Positions 18,049 to 26,614 of a stretch of 64,000 nt of DNA are shown here, piece by piece; the first letter of the stretch is position 1, and the number at the start of each line of letters is the position of its first letter. Origin of the DNA: Aureimonas psammosilenae (GTDB lineage: Bacteria; Pseudomonadota; Alphaproteobacteria; Rhizobiales; Rhizobiaceae); the NCBI RefSeq assembly GCF_009176975.1, contig NZ_WEZG01000009.1, positions 1-64,000 on the forward strand, written 5' to 3'. A model generated the notes under the pieces. It ran no database searches. It was not told the origin of the DNA and worked only from the letters and a program-made list of their open reading frames with translations. Position numbers and translations under genes: made by a program.

Positions 18049-18695
18049 ACTCTATTTGCCAACAGTTCTGCCGGCGATGCCGATCGGGCGAGCCAGTCCT
18101 TGGCGATCGTCACGTCGCCTTGCGACAAGCCGTGGCTGGCCGGCAGGACGCGATGTTCCAAACCCGCGCCACGCTCAATGAAGGCATGGGCGAGGCGGCG
18201 TGCCTCGTCCGGCCGGGCGATGGGGTCCATGGCGCCAGACAGCATCAGGATCGGCAAGCCCCGAAGGTCCACCGCCGGCATCTCGGCCAGCGGCACCATG
18301 GGCCGGATCAGCACGGCGCCGGCGAGCGTTCCGGGCCGAAGCATCAGGAGGGCAGCCGCGATGTTCGCTCCGTTCGAGAAGCCGACGGCGACCGGCGCGG
18401 CAAGATCGTAGCGCTTGCGCGCCTCGGTGACGAAATCGGCAAGCTCGTTCGCGCGTTGGCGGACATCCGATTGGTCGAAGACACCTTCCGCCAAACGCCG
18501 AAAGAAGCGTGGCATGCCGTTTTCCAGAACGGGGCCGCGCGGCGACAAAAGCGCCGCGCCGGGCAATATGGCCTGCCCAAGCGGCAGAAGGTCGTTCTCG
18601 TCGCCGCCCGTGCCGTGCAGGAGAAGAAGCGGCGGCCGCGCCGGCTCGGTGCCGGGCACGAAGCGATGCACATGCGAAAGGGTGTGGAGGCTCAT
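18045..18695 (-). CDS. carboxylesterase/phospholipase, alpha/beta hydrolase (MhqD-like)
   Basis: A 216-residue alpha/beta hydrolase of the phospholipase/carboxylesterase family. Visible are the oxyanion segment LLLHGTGGDENDLLP, nucleophile elbow GFSNGAN, catalytic Asp in SGAMDPIA and catalytic His in ASHGLSQGD. The gene follows a VOC dioxygenase of the MhqO kind on the same strand; the mhqO-mhqD pair in Bacillus answers quinone and hydroquinone stress, so a linked detoxification role is likely. There is no terminator between it and the convergent peptidase gene. Confidence 0.85.
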   Translation of the reverse strand: MSLHTLSHVHRFVPGTEPARPPLLLLHGTGGDENDLLPLGQAILPGAALLSPRGPVLENGMPRFFRRLAEGVFDQSDVRQRANELADFVTEARKRYDLAAPVAVGFSNGANIAAALLMLRPGTLAGAVLIRPMVPLAEMPAVDLRGLPILMLSGAMDPIARPDEARRLAHAFIERGAGLEHRVLPASHGLSQGDVTIAKDWLARSASPAELLANRV

Positions 18696-18727
18696 TGCGG
18701 CAACTCCTGGCGAAGGGATGGGTGGAT

Positions 18728-18758
18728 GGAAGCGGCCACCTCGGCCGCTTCCTTTTTT
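18728..18758 (+). terminator. plus-strand terminator antisense to the esterase operon
   Basis: A perfect 10-bp stem (18728-18737 with 18743-18752), a 5-base loop and an immediate run of six T (18753-18758). The T-run makes it an intrinsic terminator for plus-strand transcription, although both flanking genes are on the minus strand. The nearest plus-strand gene upstream is the M24 peptidase, which ends 680 bases earlier. Confidence 0.75.
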
Positions 18759-18768
18759 CGTTCGCCGT

Positions 18769-19728
18769 TCAGGCAGCGGCCGCCGGCGTTTCGATCGCCG
18801 GCAGAACCGCCTCGATCTCCGCCCGGTGTTCTTCCAACACGGCCGGCAGCTTCAAGGAGGCGCCGAGCTCGGCCGCCGGCTCGTCCACCGCAAAGCCCGG
18901 CGCGTCGGTGGCGATCTCGAACAGGACGTGACCCGGCTCGCGGAAATAGACCGAGCGGAAGTAGTTCCGGTCCTTCTGTTCCGTGGCGGCGAGCCCGTGG
19001 TTCTCGACAAGCCGCTTCACCATGGCCTCCTGTTCGGCGTCGTCCTTGGCGCGGAAGGCGATGTGATGCACCGAGCCCGCGCCCGGACGAGGCCTGAGGA
19101 ACCCGCCGACCGCCCGGATGTCGACCACCCCGCCGACCGTCGCGCCGTCCACCGCGAAGCGCGTGGTGGAGCCTTCCGAGCCGATCTCGCGAAAGCCGAA
19201 GACGTCGGTCAGGATCGCGCCCGTTGGGCCGGCTTCCTCCAGAAGGAGGCTGACCGAATGGAAGCCCCGGATCGCATGGTCGGCCGGGATTTCGCCGGTG
19301 CTCCACGCTTCCTCCGCATCCGCGCCGGGAACGGCGACGAGCGCCAGACGCATGCCGTCCGGGTCCTTGAAGGCCAGCACGGTTTCACCGAACCGCTTGA
19401 TGATCGGCTCGAAGGCGACGCCCTTTTCGATGAGGCGCTGCGTCCACCAGCCGATCGAGCCTTCCGGCACACGGAACACGGTTTCCTGCGTTTCCCCGAC
19501 GCCGAGCCGTCCCGGTGCGGCATGCTCGTAGGGGAAGAAGGTCAGGATCGTGCCGGGCATGCCCGCCGAGTCGCCGTAGTAAAGGTGGTAGGTGCCCGGA
19601 TCGTCGAAATTGACGGTCTTCTTCACCAGCCGCAGCCCCAGCACCTGCGTGTAGAAGCGCGCATTGCGGCCGGCTGGCCCCGAGATGGCGGTGACGTGGT
19701 GAATGCCGTGGTGGGTTGCGGCGGTCAT
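18769..19728 (-). CDS. ring-cleaving VOC dioxygenase (MhqO-like)
   Basis: A 319-residue vicinal-oxygen-chelate protein with two paired modules. Probable Fe ligands are His in GIHHVTAISG (near residue 9), His in SVHHIAFRAKDD and Glu in LFEIATDAPGF. Family members such as MhqO cleave hydroquinone-type aromatics; the exact substrate is unknown. The ATG at 19728 is supported by AAGGAG 8 nt upstream and matches the family N-terminus. It heads a two-gene operon with the downstream esterase and is divergent from a LysR regulator. Confidence 0.88.
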   Translation of the reverse strand: MTAATHHGIHHVTAISGPAGRNARFYTQVLGLRLVKKTVNFDDPGTYHLYYGDSAGMPGTILTFFPYEHAAPGRLGVGETQETVFRVPEGSIGWWTQRLIEKGVAFEPIIKRFGETVLAFKDPDGMRLALVAVPGADAEEAWSTGEIPADHAIRGFHSVSLLLEEAGPTGAILTDVFGFREIGSEGSTTRFAVDGATVGGVVDIRAVGGFLRPRPGAGSVHHIAFRAKDDAEQEAMVKRLVENHGLAATEQKDRNYFRSVYFREPGHVLFEIATDAPGFAVDEPAAELGASLKLPAVLEEHRAEIEAVLPAIETPAAAA

Positions 19729-19812
19729 GGCGATGCTCCTTCGTTTCGAGAACCAATGCCGTTCGACCACCAAGTTAAGTGCAATATCCTGTTGCCGTAA
19801 GAGCTATTGGTA

Positions 19813-19826
19813 TTGCATTAATGCAA
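19813..19826. promoter_or_regulatory. LysR-type operator palindrome
   Basis: A perfect 14-bp palindrome TTGCATTAATGCAA in the 146-base divergent intergenic region between the dioxygenase and the LysR gene. It contains the T-N11-A LysR box. A partial copy (TGCAAT) occurs about 30 bases nearer the dioxygenase, fitting a recognition-site plus activation-site layout. Confidence 0.7.
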
Positions 19827-19874
19827 CGCGACGATTGCGACGGCGCGCAATGATCCGACGCGCAGGAGAGCGAC

Positions 19875-20771
19875 GTGGCGACCCCATTCGACAAGCTGAG
19901 CTGGGACGACTTCCGTCTCCTGCGCGCCGTCGCGGACGCCGCCTCGCTGCCGCTGGCGGCGGAACGTCTGGGGATCAACCATTCCACCGTCTTCCGCCGG
20001 CTTCGCCAGATCGAGGAAGTGCTCGGCTTCGCTTTATTCGAGCGCGACCGCGCCAAACTCGCCGTGACGGGGGCGGGCGACGCCGTGATCTCGCTGGCCA
20101 GGCGGATCGGCGAGGACATCGACCGCGTGGCGCTGGAATGCGCCGGCCGCGAACCCGAGCCCGAAGGCGAGGTGCGCGTGGCGACCAACGACTCGCTTCT
20201 GATCCACCTCCTGACGCCGATCTTCGCCGAGTTCCAGAAGGCATGCCCGCGCATCCGGCTGGATGTCGTGATCGGCAATCCGGCCACCAACCTGTCGCGG
20301 CGGGACGCCGATATCGCGATCCGCGCCACCGATCAGCCGCCCGACACGCTGGTCGGACGCAAGGTCGCGCGCATCGCCTGGGCGCTCTACGGACGGCGAG
20401 GGGAAACGAACATCGAAGGCCAGAACTGGGTGGCGCTTGGCGAGAGCCTCGGCTCCATGCAGGTCGTCAAGCACGCGCTCGGTCATGCCGGGCCGAACGG
20501 CCCCGCTTATCGCGTCAACTCTGTGCTGGGTCTTGGCGAGGCGGTTGAAGCGGGCCTCGGTCTCGGCCATCTGCCCTGCTTCATCGGCGACAAGCGGCCG
20601 GGCCTCGAACGGCTCGGCGCGCCGGAACCAGCCTTTGCCGCCGATCTCTGGTTCCTGACCCATGCCGACCTTCGCCGCACGCCCCGGATCAGGATGCTGC
20701 TCGACTTTCTGGCAAAGGAGATCGCCGGGCAGCGAGGCCTGATCGAAGGCGAACGGCCAGCCGCTCCTTGA
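19875..20771 (+). CDS. LysR-family transcriptional regulator
   Basis: A 298-residue LysR-type regulator. The winged helix-turn-helix is at residues 9-68 (LLRAVADAASLPLAAERLGINHSTVFRRLRQIEE), and the rest is a periplasmic-binding-like effector domain. The start is GTG at 19875 with an AGGAG-type site 6-7 nt upstream. It is transcribed away from the dioxygenase-esterase operon, across a perfect palindrome, so it most likely controls that operon in response to an aromatic or quinone compound (inference from layout). It converges with the uxuB-like gene, 10 bases apart. Confidence 0.9.
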   Translation: MATPFDKLSWDDFRLLRAVADAASLPLAAERLGINHSTVFRRLRQIEEVLGFALFERDRAKLAVTGAGDAVISLARRIGEDIDRVALECAGREPEPEGEVRVATNDSLLIHLLTPIFAEFQKACPRIRLDVVIGNPATNLSRRDADIAIRATDQPPDTLVGRKVARIAWALYGRRGETNIEGQNWVALGESLGSMQVVKHALGHAGPNGPAYRVNSVLGLGEAVEAGLGLGHLPCFIGDKRPGLERLGAPEPAFAADLWFLTHADLRRTPRIRMLLDFLAKEIAGQRGLIEGERPAAP

Positions 20772-20781
20772 TCCGACGTTT

Positions 20782-22248
20782 TCAGCCTTCCGGGAACCGG
20801 GCGACCGTTTGGGCCGCCCCTTGCGCCAGAAGCTGTTCCAGCCCCCGCTCCACCGCCGCGCGGAACGGTTGCGACAATGGCAGGTCGCGGCCGAAGACCG
20901 TCTCGAAGCGGAGGCATGCGTCGAGGAGTTCGGTCGGTGTGGTGCACCCGTTCGTCGCCTCGGCGAGATCCTTGGCCAAGGGGTCGCGCACGTCGATCGC
21001 GTTCCCCTTTTCATCGACGCCTCGCACATAGACCATCCAGGCCGCGACGCCGAGCGCCAAGCGATCGAAGGGCTGGTTCGCGGCCAAGCGGTCGCGGATG
21101 GTGCCAAGGAGGCGCTGCGGCAGCTTCTGCGAGCCGTCCATGGCGATCTGCCAAGTGCGGTGCCGGAGCGCCGGGTTGCGGAAGCGCGCGAGAAGCTGGT
21201 CGCGATAAGCGGAAAGGTCGAAGCCGGGCAGGGGAGCGAGCGTCGGAGAAGCCTCGTCCCGCATCAGGCCGCGCAGCAGGGCCTCGAAGCCGGGCGCGCC
21301 CATCGCGTCGGCCACCGTCTCATGGCCCGCGAGATAGCCGAGATAGGCGAGCGTCGAATGCGAGCCGTTCAGAAGGCGCAGCTTCATCAGCTCGAACGGC
21401 TCGACATCCTCCACGAAGGTGGCATTCCAATCGGGCCGCCCGCCGGGAAAACGGTCCTCGATCACCCATTGCGTGAAGGGCTCGGCCATCACCGGCCATG
21501 CATCCTCCATTCGGAGAGCCTTTGCCACGAGCGCGCGGTCGGCATCCGTGGTCGCCGGCACGATGCGGTCGACCATGGTGGACGGAAAGGAAACCTCTTC
21601 CTCAATGAGGCGCCCGAGCGCTGGATCGCGCAAAGCGGCAAAGCGCGCCACGACGCGTTGGACGGTTCGGCCGTTGGCCGGCAGGTTGTCGCAGGACAGA
21701 ACGGTGAAGGGGGGAACGCCCTTCTCGCGGCGTCGCGCCAGCGCTTCCACGAGGAAGCCGACCGCGCTTTTCGGACGGTTCGGCTGGCCGAGATCGTGCC
21801 GGATGTCGGGATGCGCCTCGTCGAGTTCGCCCGTCGCCGGATGGTGGCAATAGCCCTTCTCGGTGACGGTGAGGGAGATGATGCGCGTGTCCGCCGCGCT
21901 CATGCGGGCAAGCACGGCTTCCGGGTCTTGCGGCGCGACGAGGCATTCGAGGATCGAGCCGATCGCCCGGAAGCGGTCGCCCGAGCCGTCGCGAATGCTC
22001 AGCGTATAAAGCCCGTCCTGCGGCTCCAGCGCGTCGCGCGTGTCGGGGCTTCGCAAGGATACGCCGGAGATGCCCCAGGACAGGTCGCCCTTCGAAAGGA
22101 CATCCTCCGTGTAGACGGCCTGATGCGCCCGGTGAAAAGCGCCGAGGCCGAGATGGACGATGCCGATCCGCGCCTCCGCGCGCCGGTAGCCGGGGCGCTC
22201 CACCTCTGGGGAAAGCTCGGAAAGCGTGGCGTCGGACAGGCGTGTCAT
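20782..22248 (-). CDS. uxuB: mannitol dehydrogenase family oxidoreductase, probable fructuronate reductase (UxuB-like)
   Basis: A 488-residue polyol dehydrogenase with N-terminal Rossmann region GIVHLGLGAFHRAHQAVY (residues 29-46), family marks SLTVTEKGYCHHPATG and LSCDNLPANG, and the catalytic Lys region FELMKLRLLNGSHS. UxuB reduces D-fructuronate to D-mannonate with NADH. Mannitol and arabitol dehydrogenases share the fold, so sequence alone does not fix the substrate. The neighbours uxaC, uxuA and gntR make fructuronate the best choice. It is the last gene of the minus-strand uronate operon, 10 bases after the second permease. Confidence 0.82.
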   Translation of the reverse strand: MTRLSDATLSELSPEVERPGYRRAEARIGIVHLGLGAFHRAHQAVYTEDVLSKGDLSWGISGVSLRSPDTRDALEPQDGLYTLSIRDGSGDRFRAIGSILECLVAPQDPEAVLARMSAADTRIISLTVTEKGYCHHPATGELDEAHPDIRHDLGQPNRPKSAVGFLVEALARRREKGVPPFTVLSCDNLPANGRTVQRVVARFAALRDPALGRLIEEEVSFPSTMVDRIVPATTDADRALVAKALRMEDAWPVMAEPFTQWVIEDRFPGGRPDWNATFVEDVEPFELMKLRLLNGSHSTLAYLGYLAGHETVADAMGAPGFEALLRGLMRDEASPTLAPLPGFDLSAYRDQLLARFRNPALRHRTWQIAMDGSQKLPQRLLGTIRDRLAANQPFDRLALGVAAWMVYVRGVDEKGNAIDVRDPLAKDLAEATNGCTTPTELLDACLRFETVFGRDLPLSQPFRAAVERGLEQLLAQGAAQTVARFPEG

Positions 22249-22258
22249 GCGGAAAGCC

Positions 22259-23104
22259 TCAATGCGCCGGCTGGGATTGCTTGGCCCGCGCCACGATCTG
22301 CGTCGGGTTGACGAAGCGAAGCGCCAGAACGAGCCAGAACAGGGTCGTCACCATGTAGACCACGGCCATCGCGTCGATCGACTGCGAAGCGCGCACGCCG
22401 GACGCGAAGACGGCGTAGTAGAGCGACACGACAAGCGTCTGGCTGGTGGGGCCGGCGACAAGGAATGTCAGCTCGAACATGGCGATGGTGCGAACCAGCA
22501 CGAGAAGCAGCGCCGCGAGCATGCCGGGAAGAAGAAGCGGCAGAAGGATGCGCGTGAAGAGGCTGGTGGTGCCCGCCCCGAAGACGCGCGCGGCGGCTTC
22601 CACGCGCGGATCGATCTGCTCGATGAAGGGGATCATCACCAGAACCACGAAGGGTATCGAGGGCACGAGGTTGATGATGACGACCCCGGAGAAGGAGCCG
22701 CCGAGCCCGACCTGATAAAGCAGGGTCGCCAGCGGAATGCCGTAGGTGAGGGGCGGCACGAGGAGCGGCAGAAGAAACAGGAGGATCGCGAAGCGCTTGC
22801 CCGGAAAATCGCGCCGCGCCAGCGCATAGGCCGTGGTGATGCCGATGAGGCCCGACAGGAGCGTGACGAGGAACACGATCTGGAAGGTGGTGATGAGGAC
22901 TTCGGTCAACTGGAACTCGCGCCAGGCGGCGAAGTACCAGCGCGTCGTCCAGGCGAGCGGCAGCACCGTGCCGAGCCAGCGCGTCGCCAGCGAGTTCGTC
23001 ACCACCGCGGCGATGACGCCGAGAAGGTTGAGGACGAAGAGGATGGTGACGCCCCAAACGGCGGCGCGCCAGAGTTTCGAGCCGATGCCACGGTCGCGGA
23101 TCAT
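22259..23104 (-). CDS. ABC importer permease (second) of the uronate locus
   Basis: A 281-residue inner-membrane subunit with six predicted spans and the EAA loop in VEAAARVFGAGTTSLFTRILLPLLLPGMLAALL. It resembles the second permease of spermidine, iron or 2-aminoethylphosphonate-type importers. The ATG at 23104 is chosen over the longer frame because AAGGACTC lies upstream and it begins just before the first span. It is separated from the first permease by 169 bases that include a hairpin. Confidence 0.88.
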   Translation of the reverse strand: MIRDRGIGSKLWRAAVWGVTILFVLNLLGVIAAVVTNSLATRWLGTVLPLAWTTRWYFAAWREFQLTEVLITTFQIVFLVTLLSGLIGITTAYALARRDFPGKRFAILLFLLPLLVPPLTYGIPLATLLYQVGLGGSFSGVVIINLVPSIPFVVLVMIPFIEQIDPRVEAAARVFGAGTTSLFTRILLPLLLPGMLAALLLVLVRTIAMFELTFLVAGPTSQTLVVSLYYAVFASGVRASQSIDAMAVVYMVTTLFWLVLALRFVNPTQIVARAKQSQPAH

Positions 23105-23206
23105 GTTGGAAGAGTCCTTCCGAAGGTTCGGGCGGGTCGGTCCATTGGAGCTTTTCCGTCGTCGCGTCGTTGCCAATCCTCGCCGATGCCGCCGGCATCG
23201 ACTGCG

Positions 23207-23229
23207 TTTGGCGCCTCGCGAGCGCCAAA
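23207..23229. repeat. hairpin between the two uronate permease genes
   Basis: An 8-bp perfect stem (23207-23214 with 23222-23229) with a 7-base loop in the 169-base gap between the permease genes. In the minus-strand direction there is no T-run after it, so it is unlikely to terminate; mRNA processing or partial attenuation is possible. Confidence 0.4.
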
Positions 23230-23273
23230 AAATCTCTCAACGGCCCTCCGCCGCCGAACCTCCGGAAGGACTC

Positions 23274-24188
23274 TCACCCCTTCGTGCCGCCGGCCGGGCC
23301 GCGATAGAACAGGCCGCGAAGGCCGAGCACCGCCAGAACGACGGCGAGCTGGACGACGCCCATGATGATGGCGATCGCCGAGCCGAGCGAGTGGTTGTAT
23401 TCCTCGAAGGCGGCCGAATAGGCGGCGATCGAGATGACGCGCGTCGGGCCGGCCGGCGCGCCGAGAAGCACGGCCGACGGAAACACCGCAAAGGCCTGCA
23501 CGAAGGCGAGGCAGAAGGTGACGGCGAGGCCGGGAACCAGAAGCGGCAGGAAGATGCGAGTGAACCGCCGCCTCGCATCGGCGCCGAGCGTCGCGGCCGC
23601 ATGTTCGATCGCCGGATCGATGCCGCTGACATAGGACAGCGTCAGGAGAAACGCGAAGGGAAAGCCGGTGATAAGAAGCGAAGCGAAGACGCCCCAGTAG
23701 TTGTTGGTGAGGCGCAGAGGCGTCTCGATCAGGCCGATGAAGACGAGCGCCTGGTTGAACCAGCCGCGAGGCCCGAGGAAGTTCAGAAGCCCTTCGGCGA
23801 CGAGCACCGTGCCGAGCGTGATCGGCAGGACGAGGAGGGTCGTCAGAAGGCGCTGGCGCCGCATCAGCCTCACGCGGAAGGCGATCGGAACGGCGAGCGC
23901 GAGGTTGACGATCGTCACCGGCAAAGCGAGCCAGAGCGTGGCGAAGATCGTGTTGTAGAGAAACGGGTCTGAAAAGAAGCGGCGATAGTTCTCGTACCAC
24001 GCGCCCGTCGCCGGCGTGATCGAGTCCACGACGCCATAAAGGAACGGGTAGACGAACAAGGCCAGGACGGCGACGAGCCCCGGCAGGATCAGAAGCGTCG
24101 TGCCGTCGAAGCCTCGCGCCGCAAGACGCGTGCGCAGCGAGGGCCGGCGCATCGCGCGCGGCGCGGCGGAGAGGGCGAGGTCGCTCAT
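23274..24188 (-). CDS. ABC importer permease (first) of the uronate locus
   Basis: A 304-residue membrane protein with six predicted spans after a cytoplasmic N-terminus, and the EAA loop in IEHAAATLGADARRRFTRIFLPLLVPGL. It pairs with the second permease downstream. The ATG at 24188 overlaps the ATPase stop by 4 bp. The substrate is inferred to be a hexuronate or an oligouronide from the surrounding catabolic genes; permeases of this class are also known for polyamines and phosphonates. Confidence 0.88.
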   Translation of the reverse strand: MSDLALSAAPRAMRRPSLRTRLAARGFDGTTLLILPGLVAVLALFVYPFLYGVVDSITPATGAWYENYRRFFSDPFLYNTIFATLWLALPVTIVNLALAVPIAFRVRLMRRQRLLTTLLVLPITLGTVLVAEGLLNFLGPRGWFNQALVFIGLIETPLRLTNNYWGVFASLLITGFPFAFLLTLSYVSGIDPAIEHAAATLGADARRRFTRIFLPLLVPGLAVTFCLAFVQAFAVFPSAVLLGAPAGPTRVISIAAYSAAFEEYNHSLGSAIAIIMGVVQLAVVLAVLGLRGLFYRGPAGGTKG

Positions 24189-25291
24189 TGGCCCGCGCCC
24201 TCGAAGACGAGGGTGCGCGCCGGGTCGACGCGCAAGGTCGCTTCCTGTCCCGCCGGCAGGGACGTGTCGGCGCGGAAATAGGCCACGGTGCCGTCGGCCA
24301 GCGTCGCCGAGCCGAACCAGGCGCGGCCGCGATATTCGATCGAGCGCACGGTGGCCGGGATGCCTTCGCCGCCGGAAGGCGATGCGACGAGATCCTCCGG
24401 CCGCACCGAGATGGAGACCGCCGTGCCGGGCTTGTGGCCGACGGCTCCCGGCAGCGCCAAGTGACCGCCGGCGGCCTCGACGGTTCCCCGATCGTCGAGA
24501 ACGCGCGCCCCGATCCGCGTGCGGAAGCCCATGAAATCGGCGACATCCACATGGTTCGGGCGCTCGTAGAGGTCTTCCGGCGTGCCGACCTGCCGGATCA
24601 GGCCGTTCGACATCACGACGATGCGGTCGGCGAGCGACAGGGCCTCGTCCTGGTCGTGCGTGACATAGATGGTGGTGGAGCCGATTGCCTCGTGGATCGC
24701 GCGGATTTCGGCGCGCATTTCAAGGCGCAGCTTGGCGTCGAGATTGGACAAGGGCTCGTCCATCAGAACGAGCGGCGGGCGGATCACGATGGCCCGCGCG
24801 ATGGCGACGCGCTGCTGCTGGCCGCCCGACAACTGGCCGGGCAGCTTGTCGCCTTGCGAGCGCAGGCGCACGAGATCGAGCGCGGCGTCGATGCGCCCTT
24901 CGGCCTCGGCGCGCGGTACGCCCTGCATGGCGAGGCCGAAACCGACATTCTTGCGGATCGTCATATGCGGAAACAGCGCATAGGACTGGAATACCATGCC
25001 GAAGCCGCGCTCTTCGGGGGCGAGTTCATGGATGGGGCGCCCGTCGAGCCGGATCTCGCCGCCGGTGAGCGGCAGAAGGCCGGCGATGCAGTTCAGCGCC
25101 GTGGACTTGCCGCAGCCCGACGGCCCCAGAAGCGCGATGAACTCGCCGCGCTCGACGGTGAGGTCGATGCCGGCCAGCGCGCGATAGGAACCGAAAGCGC
25201 GCTGAAGATCGACGAGTTCCAGCCGTCCGCCGCCGGCCTTGGGAAGGCTGGCGCGACCGGCGGTCCGAGCTTGCGGGGAATGAGCGTTCAT
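24185..25291 (-). CDS. ABC importer ATPase of the uronate locus (PotA/FbpC-like)
   Basis: A 368-residue ATPase with Walker A LGPSGCGKST near residue 53, Q-loop MVFQSYALFPHMT, signature LSGGQQQRVAIARAI and Walker B VLMDEPLSNLDAKLR. A C-terminal TOBE domain follows (SISVRPEDLVASP...). Its length and SNLDAKLR motif are typical of MalK/PotA-type importers. The ATG at 25291 gives the family N-terminus; the open frame runs to 25489 but only through the intercistronic hairpin and the end of the binding-protein gene. Confidence 0.9.
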   Translation of the reverse strand: MNAHSPQARTAGRASLPKAGGGRLELVDLQRAFGSYRALAGIDLTVERGEFIALLGPSGCGKSTALNCIAGLLPLTGGEIRLDGRPIHELAPEERGFGMVFQSYALFPHMTIRKNVGFGLAMQGVPRAEAEGRIDAALDLVRLRSQGDKLPGQLSGGQQQRVAIARAIVIRPPLVLMDEPLSNLDAKLRLEMRAEIRAIHEAIGSTTIYVTHDQDEALSLADRIVVMSNGLIRQVGTPEDLYERPNHVDVADFMGFRTRIGARVLDDRGTVEAAGGHLALPGAVGHKPGTAVSISVRPEDLVASPSGGEGIPATVRSIEYRGRAWFGSATLADGTVAYFRADTSLPAGQEATLRVDPARTLVFEGAGQ

Positions 25292-25349
25292 CTCGGGAAG
25301 GCTCCGGATCGAGACGGAAAGGCCGGCGGCGAGCGCGGCGGAGGTGGAG

Positions 25350-25375
25350 CGGCGGCCGAAACGAACCGGCCGCCG
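25350..25375 (-). promoter_or_regulatory. intercistronic hairpin after the uronate binding-protein gene
   Basis: A 9-bp perfect GC stem (25350-25358 with 25367-25375) with an 8-base loop, 15 bases downstream of the binding-protein stop and upstream of the ATPase. There is no T-run, which fits an mRNA-stabilising element and not a full terminator. Confidence 0.7.
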
Positions 25376-25389
25376 GAAGATGAAGCGGC

Positions 25390-26565
25390 TCAGCCCTTCT
25401 TGGCGCCGATCCGCTCGTCCCAGATGCGGAAGGCCGCGACCAGCTTGTCGGCGGCGAGCGGGGTTTCCAACGGGTTGTTGGCGATCCACTCCTCGTATTG
25501 CGGACGGCCGAACTCCTCGATCGCCGCGCGGCTTTCTTCCGGCGCCATCGACAAGGGCACGTCCTTCACGGCGGGGCCCGGATAGAAATAGCCCTGGTCG
25601 TAGGCATAGGCCTGGGACTCAGGGGTCAGCATGAAGTTCATGAGGTCGAGAAGCACGGCGAGCTTTTCTTCCGAAACACCCTTCGGCACCACCATGTAAT
25701 GGGCGTCCGTGACCCAATGGAAACCGGCGAGCGTGCCGACCTCGGCTTCCGCCGGCACGGTGCCGAGAACGCGCGGATTGATGTCCCAGCCCGTGGTGGT
25801 GATGACGATGTCGCGCGTGCCTTCGCCGAACTCGCGCATGGTCTGCGTGGTGCCGGACGCATAGTATTCGATGTTCTGGCCCAGTTCCTCCAGATAAGCC
25901 CAGGTCTTGTCCCAGCCCTTTTCGGGGTCGCGCGGATCGCTATCCTTCAGGAGATAAGGAAGGCCCATCAGGAAGGTGCGGCCCGGCCCCGAATTGGCGG
26001 GGCGGGCGTAAACGAACTTGTTCTTGTTGGCTTTCGTCCAGGCCAGAAGCTCCTCGGCGGTCTTCGGCGGAGTCGGCACCCGGTCGGGCATGTATTCGAT
26101 CAGCGGGCCGGAAGGATAATAGGACACGACGACGCCGTGCTCCTTGGCCATTGCCTGCATCTTGAAGGCCTGCGGGATGTAGATGCTTTCGAGATTCGGC
26201 AGATCGGCCTTGTAGGGCGAAAGGTCGGTCCAGATACCCTGGTCGAGGCCGGCCGAAAGCGCGTCCGTGCCGGTGAGGACGAGGTCGATATCGACGCGGC
26301 CCGCCGCCTGCTGGGCGCGCAGCTTGCCGGGAAGCTCGGGCGCAGGGGCCTTGGTGAAGGCGATGCGGCTTGCCATTTCCGGCCGCGCCGCCGTGTAGCG
26401 CTCCATCGCCGCCTGCGTCAGCGCGAGGTTGCCAGCGACATCGGCCACCGTGATCGTGACCGGGCTGGCGGGTTTGGCCAACGCCGCGAAAGCCTTGCCG
26501 CCGAAGAGCGACATGCCGGCGGCCGCTGCCGTCGTTCCCATGAAACGTCTGCGGGTGAACTGCAT
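25390..26565 (-). CDS. Tat-exported ABC substrate-binding protein of the uronate locus
   Basis: A 391-residue family-1 extracellular binding protein. The N-terminus has a twin-arginine motif TRRRFMG (residues 4-10), a hydrophobic stretch and AFA cleavage near residue 27, so it should be exported folded by Tat. The mature part has the usual two-lobe pattern (DIDLVLTGTDALSAGLDQG, KDSDPRDPEKGWDKTWAYL). It resembles Fe, polyamine or phosphonate binders more than classical sugar binders, yet lies directly after uxaC in one operon, so a uronate or oligouronide ligand is inferred. GGGAGGA lies 9 nt before the ATG. Confidence 0.88.
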   Translation of the reverse strand: MQFTRRRFMGTTAAAAGMSLFGGKAFAALAKPASPVTITVADVAGNLALTQAAMERYTAARPEMASRIAFTKAPAPELPGKLRAQQAAGRVDIDLVLTGTDALSAGLDQGIWTDLSPYKADLPNLESIYIPQAFKMQAMAKEHGVVVSYYPSGPLIEYMPDRVPTPPKTAEELLAWTKANKNKFVYARPANSGPGRTFLMGLPYLLKDSDPRDPEKGWDKTWAYLEELGQNIEYYASGTTQTMREFGEGTRDIVITTTGWDINPRVLGTVPAEAEVGTLAGFHWVTDAHYMVVPKGVSEEKLAVLLDLMNFMLTPESQAYAYDQGYFYPGPAVKDVPLSMAPEESRAAIEEFGRPQYEEWIANNPLETPLAADKLVAAFRIWDERIGAKKG

Positions 26566-26614
26566 GGTGGTGATCCTCCCAGATCGTGCCGGCTTCGACG
26601 CGCCGGCGTCCCGT

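Noticed and set aside
23207-23229. Hairpin read as a terminator between the two uronate permeases
   Set aside because: The A/T run is on the wrong side for minus-strand transcription, and termination there would silence the rest of the operon.
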